Assembly: GCF_000003815.2 (NCBI RefSeq)
Contig: NC_049995.1
Coordinates: 12,228,061-12,292,060, forward strand
Reading direction: 5' to 3'
Origin: Branchiostoma floridae
Lineage: Eukaryota; Chordata; Leptocardii; Amphioxiformes; Branchiostomatidae
Length of the DNA: 64,000 nucleotides
Under the pieces are notes generated by a model. The model was not told the origin of the DNA. It did not search any database and saw only the letters and a list, made by a program, of their open reading frames with translations. Positions within the stretch are counted from its first letter, which is position 1. Each line of letters opens with the position of its first letter. Position numbers and translations under genes: made by a program. This document shows, piece by piece, positions 56,228-64,000 of the stretch.

Positions 56228-57856
56228 ATGAATTACGCAACATTATTATTAGTGTTAAGCTGCTTTGTATATCATGGTACAAGCCGTTGTTTAAACTTAG
56301 ATTATTGTACCTGTCAAACTAAAGTAAGATGTGAAAGTACAGTCAACCATACTTATCATTCTATTCCACATGCTTTGCCACAAGACACAAAAGATCTGGA
56401 AATATTGTCACAAAATATTGAGAAAATTGCACCAAGCGATTTTTCTTACTTGCCAATCTTAACAAGATTGATAATACGACAAAGCGGGCTGAGAAAACTG
56501 CTCCCAAAATGCTTCGAAAACCTGCCGAATGTCTACGACATTGACCTTTCAGAAAATGACATTAGCATGGTCGTAAATGACACCTTTATTGGATTGGCAA
56601 AACTTCGTACCCTACGTTTAACAGATAACAAAATTAACTATGTTGCTGATCGTGCATTTTTTGGGCTTATTCATTTGACACATCTCTATCTCAACAACAA
56701 CGACCTAAAACGTATTCCTTCTGCCATTGCGTCTCTTTCTGCCTTAAATTTTCTCATACTAGAGAGAAACCAAATAGAACTATTTCCCGAAGATCTAGAA
56801 TTCATAAAACACGTTCGAATGTTGAACCTGATGTATAACCCTGTCAAATGCAACTGTAACCTTCGCCCGTTTCAACAGTATTTTTTGTTACAAAAGTTGG
56901 TCGGAATCTATAAGCGTTGGGGAATATTCTGTGAGAACGACAGAGGAAAAACAGTCACCATAGAAGTAGCACGTTTGAAAACCCTCCCATGCAATGCATA
57001 CACCGTCCAAGTGTTTCCGAAGAACATTTCTGTAAGCGTAGGAAGTAACGCGTCTTTGTCGTGTAAGATTGTTAAGTGTAAGGAATTCGAGGATCTTCGC
57101 TTTACGTGGTTCCAACCAAACGGAAACGTCATCAAAGAAGATCATTCCTACGACTTGGTGGGAATTCAGGACAATGTTACTGATGGACAAAATTCATCCA
57201 TGTTGATGACAACCCGTGGTGAAACATGTGCCTCTGTGCTATATCTCAAGCGAGTGTCGCTCAACGAGACAGGCACGTACACGTGTGCCGTCAGCGCTCC
57301 AAAAATCCACACGGTAAAGGCCAGTGCCCTATTAACTGTCTGGGCGCCAAAAGGCAATGCGACTACCAATACTACCCTGGAAAATCTGCACGTAAACAAT
57401 ACGGCTACACCGGATACATTGTCAAACCGTAGCCGAACTGTTGTTTTGCAACAAAACTCTACACAAACCAACGTGAATGTTCAAACAACACCTAAAGGGG
57501 TGAAAGACGACGGCAACCTAACTTTTATACTGCTGCCGGTGAAAGCGAATGAACAATTTGCTGACTATATCCGCTTTGTAATGATTGTGGTTGCTATTTC
57601 TGTATCTGTGTCTTTATTAGTAGCTGGGTTTGCAACTCTCTTTAGCGGTCAATGGTCACGTAGAAGTCTTGAAGAAAATTTGAGGATGGCTAAGGTTGAA
57701 GGAGTCGTACTACAGATAGGAATACGTTTCTCGAGTGTCCTTGTGTTGAGTTCGATGTGCCACGGACCAGCACACCACTACGAGAATGATGACCAGGAAT
57801 CACTGGCACATAATGGCGGTGCCGACCACATCTACGAAAATGCTCATGAGATGTAG
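56228..57856 (+). CDS. LRR-Ig transmembrane receptor, intronless
   Basis: Start chosen at 56228, where MNYATLLLVLSCFVYHGTSR is a signal peptide; 15 more in-frame codons precede it. 542 residues: LRRNT (CLNLDYCTCQTKVRC), about five LRRs (LRLTDNKINYV, LYLNNNDLKRI), LRRCT (NPVKCNCNLRPF and CEN), a C2/I-type Ig domain at about 261-370 (SLSCKIVKC, RFTWFQPNG, NETGTYTCAVS), an Asn/Thr-rich stalk with many N-glycosylation sites, TM at about 447-473, and a 70-residue tail. The tail has HHYENDDQ and HIYENAHEM, the pYxN pattern bound by GRB2-type SH2 domains. This is the LRRIG architecture of amphioxus and vertebrate (AMIGO, LINGO-like) surface receptors. Ligand unknown. Confidence 0.9.
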   Translation: MNYATLLLVLSCFVYHGTSRCLNLDYCTCQTKVRCESTVNHTYHSIPHALPQDTKDLEILSQNIEKIAPSDFSYLPILTRLIIRQSGLRKLLPKCFENLPNVYDIDLSENDISMVVNDTFIGLAKLRTLRLTDNKINYVADRAFFGLIHLTHLYLNNNDLKRIPSAIASLSALNFLILERNQIELFPEDLEFIKHVRMLNLMYNPVKCNCNLRPFQQYFLLQKLVGIYKRWGIFCENDRGKTVTIEVARLKTLPCNAYTVQVFPKNISVSVGSNASLSCKIVKCKEFEDLRFTWFQPNGNVIKEDHSYDLVGIQDNVTDGQNSSMLMTTRGETCASVLYLKRVSLNETGTYTCAVSAPKIHTVKASALLTVWAPKGNATTNTTLENLHVNNTATPDTLSNRSRTVVLQQNSTQTNVNVQTTPKGVKDDGNLTFILLPVKANEQFADYIRFVMIVVAISVSVSLLVAGFATLFSGQWSRRSLEENLRMAKVEGVVLQIGIRFSSVLVLSSMCHGPAHHYENDDQESLAHNGGADHIYENAHEM

Positions 57857-59560
57857 AACTATACATCAGTGCTCAAGGAAAGAAAAGGCGTACAGACAAA
57901 AGAAAATTAAAAGGGGGGATATTCGCATTGCGAAACAGCTAAGCAAAGCGTGTACTCCAAACAGCAGTTACTCAACCCACTGAATATGATTTTGGAAAAG
58001 CATGTACACAAAAAAGCAATATTATGACAAGCAACTGGACATGATTTTGGAAACGGTCAGACGTTTCAGATAGCATCCACTACCTTTCGACAGTGACACT
58101 GCATGTATTTCTTCAGGCAGCATACTCTTTTCAAAGTAACTGCTGTAAGTAAAGTAATATCAATACTTAATCAAACCTAGAAAATGATATTATACACCGA
58201 TCTAAACTTGTAATGTTAGACATTTATATTTATGATAATTCTAACTTTTACCAAATATTTAGTAGATGAATATTACCAACGAGACAAAAATGTATGTTTA
58301 GGTGGATATACAATGCTTGCCAAATTTGCTGTAGACTGAAGCATTCTGACAATTATAGCATATATCAGAGTCTGTACAGTAACCGGTAGCACGTAGCTTT
58401 AAATTTGGTAGACACATTAGATGTTCAGGACGAGTTACTCGTCCATATTCATGTAGTATGTAACGTGTTCGCAGACATGTGATGATACAACACGTTGTTT
58501 CCTGTACTGTGCTCGTGGGTTTTCAGACATTGTTTCTTACGTTGTTCTTGCAGAAAATATCTATTCTAAGAAATAAAAGAGATTGGACTGAGAAAAGCAT
58601 TCAGAATATATTGTGCTTGTGTGAGATTAATGAAATAAAATAGATGGAAATAGTTTGTTTTTGTTGTAGAAGTTGCGCACTTTCTTTTACATAATAATGA
58701 TCGTAATGTGTTTTCATCACACGTACAGAACAGATATGACGTCATTGCAGATGTAGTTATCGCATATTAATTATTCCCAATCAATCAAGCAAGCAAGCAA
58801 TTAATCGAGCAAGCAAGCAAGCAATCAATTAATCAAACCATAGTTACATAAAATGAGTGCAAATGTTATATTTGTTGTCTTTATTTGAACGCACACAACA
58901 AAAGCTCTTAGATAACGCTGATGTAACATATAACATATTATCTACTAGTATACAGAGACACAAAGTACTGGTGCAAAGACATGTATACACCATTTGGCCT
59001 GAGTACCATCAGAATTTATTTTACCGGGGCTCCCAGCATTAATGAAGATGGAGTACGGAATGGAAGCCCCAGTAAACTATTGGATGATACTCTGGTTATA
59101 CACCAATGACTTGTTTTTCCACAAATGCTATTCACATCGTACATAAAAAATACAAAAATACACATGATATGTTCATGACCTAAACGCAATACCATATACA
59201 CATGTATTTCCACTATGAATTCGCTGTGTTTTTTATGCTATTTATGGAGTTTGCTACATCTAATACAATTGTATGAACACCCTGTATTGCCATAGGCAAT
59301 GTAGTGGTTTCTTACAATGTATACTTTTGTCAGTACACTAGTTGTATCTACGCTCAGTGTCACCAGAGGGCGTGCTTCCACTGCATACATACCAGCTCAG
59401 TCATGCTAGGTATAGCTTTAGGATGGCTTCTTTCCAAGGGTACAAACTTTCACCGTATCATATCAAAAATGATATATTTACTTTGCTTCTTACAACTGCG
59501 CACAATAAAAAAAGAATGAAATGATTCTTAGTTCCAGTCGGTTAACGAAAATAGGGTAAA
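57857..59560. other. 3' flank of the LRR-Ig gene
   Basis: AT-rich. A CAAG/AATC simple repeat runs near 58780-58840, and 58008-58115 is a dispersed repeat. An AATAAA at 58574 could serve polyadenylation. No gene recognised. Confidence 0.4.
58008..58115 (-). repeat. Dispersed repeat, inverted relative to 63783-63900
   Basis: CAAGCAACTGGACATGATTT, GGTCAGACGTTTCAGATAGC and CGACAGTGACACTG match the complement of the right-edge copy. Translation gives a Penelope- or LINE-like phrase (SVTDERxWILSEMSDRFQNH), so it is probably a retroelement tail. Confidence 0.6.
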
Positions 59561-59575
59561 CTATAGTTGAGATAT

Positions 59576-59746
59576 CTAGACTGTAACTGTCATGGTCCTT
59601 GTTTTTGTGAAGTCGTAATTGTATTCCGTGGTGACAAAATTATAATCATCGCTAGACAGGGAGGGACGGGGGGCGACATATTCTTCCTGGTACGTTGACC
59701 AATCGCTGGAGTCTGTCTTTCTTTCTTGTCGTTTAAAACAGCCCAC
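59576..59746 (-). CDS. Unassigned coding exon, 56 residues
   Basis: After an acceptor (TATATAG) the frame reads VGCFKRQERKTDSSDWSTYQ, EEYVAPRPSLSSDDYNFVTT and EYNYDFTKTRTMTVTV then TAG. The composition (Tyr, Ser, Asp, Thr) is that of a cytoplasmic tail with phosphorylation sites. It is phase 0 and lies 44 bases downstream of the CARD-death-domain terminal exon. It may be an alternative last exon of that gene (a weak phase-0 donor, ATGTCA|GTGGAA, exists at about 59802) or the end of another gene. Confidence 0.42.
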   Translation of the reverse strand: MGCFKRQERKTDSSDWSTYQEEYVAPRPSLSSDDYNFVTTEYNYDFTKTRTMTVTV

Positions 59747-59789
59747 CTATATACAACATGTACATAACTATGTACATATATAGAGAGTA

Positions 59790-62700
59790 TTAGTTCGCTT
59801 CCACTGACATAGCCACGCCTGAATCCGGCGTCTGAACTTGTCGCTTCTCAAAACCTTTCCTAAAACCCGAGGCTCCTCCTTTTACGGGATGCAGCGTTCG
59901 GGACCGAGTGGGCCCGAAGTATCCCCCGGTTTGTGCCGACGCCGACCGACTGGACCCGACGTGGACTCCGGTGTCTGCCGAAGCTGTTCGGCTCTGCCCC
60001 GAACTGTTTTCGCTTCTCACAACGCTTCTTCTCCCGTTGGATCGGCCGTCTACGAGCTCACTCTTGTCCAAACTGACGTCTTCTTCTACAAGGTATACGG
60101 AAAAAAGTCACCACGTAAATGATAACAAATTAAATAACTGATAATCTGCAATTTTATTAACTCCATGTCTTTAAAGAAAATGGTAAAAGTAGTAGCACAA
60201 AATGTATGGCGCGGGAGTTGTGTAAAGAGAACTACAGGGTTTATTTAGAAAACGTACACATTTTGACAGATCTAGAATTAGATATGAAACAAAAACATGG
60301 CCGTCGTAGCGCCAAGCATATTGCAGATGAACAGATAACAGTGTAATATCTGTCATTATTGAAAATCAATGATTGTTTAACATGGTCTTTAGTAATAGTA
60401 GTGATCAATCAAAGATATTAGATCAGATTAGACCGGTCTAAGATATTTCAAATATTAGCTACGCATGCGCGTTGACAATTCCGTCAATTTTGTGCGCCAT
60501 TTTGGAAAGCAATCAAACGCCTTGTTGTTACGCTTTTATTTAACCTTGACGTTTGTTTTGACCTTGACCTCGCTCTTACCTGTCATGACGCTGTCTGCGA
60601 CCTCTGACCCGGGCACCTTGGTGTGGACGGTGGTCTTGACCACGGGGATGTCCGCGGCGGTCAGCTCGGAGGTCTCACTCTCGCCCTCCTGTGGCATGGT
60701 CACTCTCAGCGCTTCCACACCAGCTATGTGGGGATAAGAGCACGTTAAAGGAAAGCTGCACTATAAATGGAAATATACCCCAACGTAAAGTTCTCCCCTA
60801 TTTTACATAAGTCTGTCATAGTTTAGAGCTGTCTCACTGTTTGAAACTTGCGTCATGTTGACGGCTACTCATGATCACCTTACGATTGAATTTCGTGACG
60901 TCAGTGATCTAAATTTCTTATGCAGTATGACTAGTGCTTCTTAATCTGGCTTTGTTGTGGATGGATTTTAATGAACATTCCGATGAATTCGAGGGAATTG
61001 ACAAATTATCGGCATTTTTTAGATTTGTTTTTGTGCAGCTGTCATTTAAAGAACCCGCCACACATATTGACTAGAGTAACGTTAGGTGTCCTTCCCGGTG
61101 TGAGTGATTCAAAACCTGCTGTCCTATTGACACAACTGGGGCAATTACTGTCATATTGAGGTCACCTGAGTTAGCGCCAAATGGCAGCCGCTCCATAACC
61201 TTGCCATTTAGCCCCGGCTATTGTAAGCTCCTCCAGATACCCTTGAACCACCTCTACTGTTCTCCCTTTTAAATTAACCAATCAATATGGCGGATGCTAC
61301 TAGTACTAGTATATTACGTTTAAGCACTTGACTGCAAACACGCACTAGTACTTGACTTACTTGCGACGTATCCGAGGTTGAGTCTGTAGAGCGAGTTGAC
61401 CAGCTCGTCCAGGAGTCTCTCGGCGTCCGTGCGACAGTCCATCCAGCGGATCAGGCAGTGCACCAGGCGGTGGGACCCCAGTCTATTGAGGGGACAGACC
61501 ATTAGTTTTCATAAGGGACAGTCTAAGGAAGGGACCGTTAGTTTGTATGTGGGATAGTTGGATCAGGAAGTGCACCAGGCGGTGGGACCCCAGTCTGGAA
61601 AAGGCCGAAATGACAGACCATTAGGCCATATTCTTTTTTTTCATTACAAAGAGCGTAAGGAGCCCCTGTAGAAAGCGGATGGTACCCAGGCTAGACGCAC
61701 TGAAGCTCTATATATTCACATCTACCCTACTCGTTTGTCTGCAGCTGCATACACAGGGGATGTAGCTCAGATGGTAGAGCGCTCGCTTAGCATGCGAGAG
61801 GTACGGGGATCGATACCCTGCATCTCCAACTTTCTTTTACTAAAACATTTTTGCTCTGGAGAAGCACCTTATTTTTTCATCATCGACCATAAAAATCAAT
61901 CGTAGTGTCCAACAAAGGAAAATAAGATAAAATTTGAACCTATAAGCTGGTTTACGGATTAAACTTCGCATGTGCGGCGAGATGCGTTATAGGTATTATG
62001 TCAAAGGTAACGTCCTCTTATTACTTGTTTATACTATCCCACTATAATACTAATAATACATATTCCGACATGTTTTTCTTCATATTCCTTTCTTCTAATC
62101 TTTTTACACCTAACTCACTGCATCCAGCCCCAATGGGAAATGAAAGTGCAATAAACTTCATTGTCATTCTTATTTTCACATGGGCCCTCACCTTTGACAT
62201 ATTACCCAAAATATACAGCTTATTGCGCTTTCAGTTACTTATCAACTCCAATGACTGACTGTCAGGTACGTCGATGAAGTTAAGACATCCATGTTTTATG
62301 AGATGAAATACGACAAATAGCAAAGACTCAAGCAACTGGAAATGATTTTGATTGACAGGTACTGACCTGTTCTCCCGTTTACACGACTCGATCACTCTCA
62401 CAGGTACGCCCAAGTCTCGCGGCAGCGCGGCCCAACCGAGAGGTCTCGCGAGAGCCACGTGATAAGACACGATCTTGAAGATGTCTATGAGATCTGTAGT
62501 TCAGGAGAGTTTAAAAAAGGTGATATTTGATTAAACGATTCAAGTTTATGCATACTCTTACTGGAATTGTTTTAGCTATTATCAATATCATAAATATCAA
62601 AATGGGAGTAATACAATAAAATGTCATTTTGTACAATTACGCCAAGCTATTGACACATCTTCATCAAACTAATATTACAATGTGAATTTGCGTGCATATT

Positions 62701-63048
62701 CAAGGAATTCGACATTCGAAACGTCTTAAGCTTTCAAAAGCAGCTCCTTTCAAAGCAATGAGAAACAATACTGTTTTACTTGTGAATTTGCGTGCATCTC
62801 CGAGGAATTCAACATTCAAATCGTCTTTAGCAGATCTTAAGACAACTGTTAGCTTCTTCTGAATCATTGAGAAACAACGTTGTTTTACCTGACATATTTT
62901 CCCCTATCGTGCCCTCCAGTAGTTCAGCCAGGTACCCCTGGTGAGCCCCACACCGCGATCTCAGTCCGTCACAGAACGCCTTGAAGGCGCGGTCTCCTTT
63001 CAGTTTCAGTATGTGGAGAAAAGCTGCGTTCACTGCAAACTCGGAACT
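59790..63048 (-). CDS. CARD plus death-domain adaptor, 5' incomplete
   Basis: Exons 63048-62889, 62493-62367, 61482-61361, 60723-60580 and 60085-59790; phases agree, 282 residues plus missing N-terminus. The first visible exon is the C-terminal half of a CARD (AAFLHILKLKGDRAFKAFCD, GYLAELLEG). The next two form a death domain (WAALPRDLGVPVRVIESCKR, then HRLVHCLIRWMDC and LLDELVNSLYRLNLGYVA). CARD followed by DD is the architecture of CRADD/RAIDD, the caspase-2 adaptor that binds PIDD. Here a 145-residue acidic then Ser/Arg-rich tail follows (SADTGVHVGSSRSASAQTGG), absent from vertebrate CRADD. The start and first CARD helices lie beyond the right edge or in unseen exons. Confidence 0.85.
61361..62493 (-). 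CDS. Death-domain exons of the CARD adaptor
   Basis: Two exons (62493-62367 and 61482-61361) share a phase-2 junction within Arg. The Trp-containing LGWAALPRDLG and the LIRWMDC core are typical. The intron between contains a tRNA gene on the plus strand and a partial copy of the second exon. Confidence 0.83.
61560..61606 (-). pseudogene. Partial duplicate of the second death-domain exon
   Basis: GGATCAGGAAGTGCACCAGG then CGGTGGGACCCCAGTCT repeats the 5' edge of exon 61482-61361, 112 bases upstream in the intron, with its acceptor AG altered in the surrounding sequence. It covers about 40 coding bases and has no donor. Confidence 0.75.
61756..61828 (+). tRNA. tRNA-Ala, anticodon AGC
   Basis: A 73-base cloverleaf. 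The acceptor stem GGGGATG pairs with CATCTCC (one G-U), discriminator A. The D arm has AGCTCAGATGGTAGAGC; the anticodon stem CTCGC/GCGAG encloses TTAGCAT, giving AGC. The T arm is CGGGG-ATCGATA-CCCTG, with A where T54 is usual. No intron. A T-rich run (TTTCTTTT) follows at 61831 as a Pol III stop. It lies in an intron of the CARD adaptor, antisense to it. Confidence 0.95.
61980..62240 (+). mobile_element. Possible LINE 3' tail
   Basis: AT-rich sequence ending in GGGAAATGAAAGTGCAATAA then ACTTCATTGTCATTC, similar in character to the LINE tail at 18460-18510. No reverse-transcriptase motif is visible. Confidence 0.35.
62889..63048 (-). CDS. CARD exon of the CARD-death-domain adaptor
   Basis: SSEFAVNAAFLHILKLKGDR and AFKAFCDGLRSRCG followed by YLAELLEG correspond to helices 3-6 of a CARD. 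No preceding CARD exon is visible in 63060-64000. Confidence 0.8.
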
Positions 63049-63059
63049 CTGAAAAACAT

Positions 63060-64000
63060 ATGCATTTGTTGAAATAAGGCTAACTTGTTTATGAGCTATG
63101 CCGTATCAATATGGATGATTGGATTAAGGCCTTTATTGTACATTTTTGGGCTAAGTACATTGGCATAATAACACAGAGTCATACACATTTTTGTACATAT
63201 CTAAACGTCCAATCTACTCTAGTAAAGTGCACATTCGACTTCCTCTCGCTTCTTGGTATTGTCATGCAAAACGGAAGACTTTATTTGACCGTCTATAGCA
63301 TGCTACAAATAATACTTAATATTACATTATATCAGTATGACAATTCTTATACCTTACATTTTGAAACACATTACATTAAATATTTGTATCCAATATCATT
63401 AGTTGCGATGATTGCAAGGGTACTATGTATTTGGCAACATGTGTACAAAGGTAAATAAATAAAGCGTTGCCCCTTTCATTGATACCACCGGAGAGTTTAT
63501 TTGTTGACATAACCAACCCTTGGCACACGAATATAAACAAAACAAAATCCCTTTTCTCTATCTCACGACCTACCCTCAACCCCTGCCAAGCCATCTTTTA
63601 TGTAGCCGGTAAGAACGATACAATATCAATAAATCGCTACACAATTGACGAGTCAACAAAAACTATAGGGGTTAACTACCTGCTACGCTCAGTGAAATAT
63701 ACAATACAAACTATCTTCAGCTTGACTTTGTCTTACAATGCTTCCTATTGGACATCTAAAATTGTCTTAATTCATAATTAGGGCATAAAAGACCAGTTTC
63801 TTCCAGATCATTTCAGTGTCACTGACGAAAGATAGTGGATACTATCTGAAATGTCTGATCGTTTCCAAAATCATATCCAGTTGCTTGAGTAACTGCTTTT
63901 TTGTCATACAATTATCTTTACACGTAGTGACCGACGAAAACCGAAATTTTCACAGATTTTATTTGGAAATAAGCTAGTTGTATTTACTGTAAATATTTGT
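63060..64000. other. Right-edge intron or flank
   Basis: AT-rich. The stretch 63111-63780 has open but repeat-like frames on the plus strand (for example SLFVDITNPWHTNINKTKSL), probably retroelement debris. No upstream CARD exon is recognised. Confidence 0.4.
63783..63900 (+). repeat. Dispersed repeat, inverted copy at 58008-58115
   Basis: ACCAGTTTCTTCCAGATCAT, CACTGACGAAAGATAGTGGA and ATATCCAGTTGCTTGAGTAA match the complement of the copy 5.7 kb to the left. Fragments recur near 49011 and 62330. Confidence 0.65.

Noticed and set aside
56908..57471. Minus-strand frames of about 75-100 codons
   Set aside because: They are antisense shadows of the LRR-Ig coding sequence.

Overview
The window looks like a draft-assembly contig of a cephalochordate (amphioxus, Branchiostoma) nuclear genome. 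The reasons are small exons in long AT-rich introns, vertebrate-like protein families in lineage-specific combinations (death-fold adaptors, intronless LRR receptors, an EGF-LamG receptor tyrosine kinase), dense MITE and LINE debris, and five runs of N (28774-28873, 34951-35050, 46908-47007, 51317-51993, 53838-54540). All gene models were read by eye from splice signals, reading phase and family motifs; no search was run.

Layout. (1) 2437-23574, minus: a ten-exon gene for a 581-residue adaptor with an N-terminal death domain and a later TRADD-N-like domain. All nine introns agree in phase. Its introns hold tandem arrays, a SINE, foldback MITEs, a mariner remnant and LINE tails. (2) 24.0-31.5 kb: mostly mobile DNA, dominated by a 4.9-kb CACTA-like element (25336-30225, TSD ATA) that contains a piggyBac-like element with TTAA ends. 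(3) 31539-41436, minus: a single-pass receptor tyrosine kinase (EGF, LamG, Ser/Thr-rich stalk, TM, kinase). One intron hosts a long and a short copy of the same unnamed transposon in tandem; the EGF exon carries a one-base frameshift. (4) 42958-47865, plus: UQCC1, the complex III assembly factor, head-to-head with the kinase gene. (5) 49988-51223 minus and 56228-57856 plus: two intronless LRR membrane proteins transcribed divergently; the second has an Ig domain and a tail with two YEN motifs. (6) 59790-63048, minus, open at the right edge: a CARD plus death-domain adaptor (CRADD/RAIDD-like) with a tRNA-Ala gene in one intron on the other strand.

How they fit. Four of six protein genes are probable signalling proteins: two death-fold adaptors and two LRR receptors resemble innate-immune or apoptosis components expanded in amphioxus, and the RTK is a lineage-type receptor. 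No shared pathway is shown by the sequence.

The most unusual signals are: a recurring partial tandem duplication of exon edges in three unrelated genes, including decoy copies that keep a splice signal; the death-domain/TRADD-N-like order, reversed relative to vertebrate TRADD; a palindromic MITE family with 9-bp target duplications; the tandem transposon with three copies of the same flank; and an unassigned coding exon at 59576-59746.
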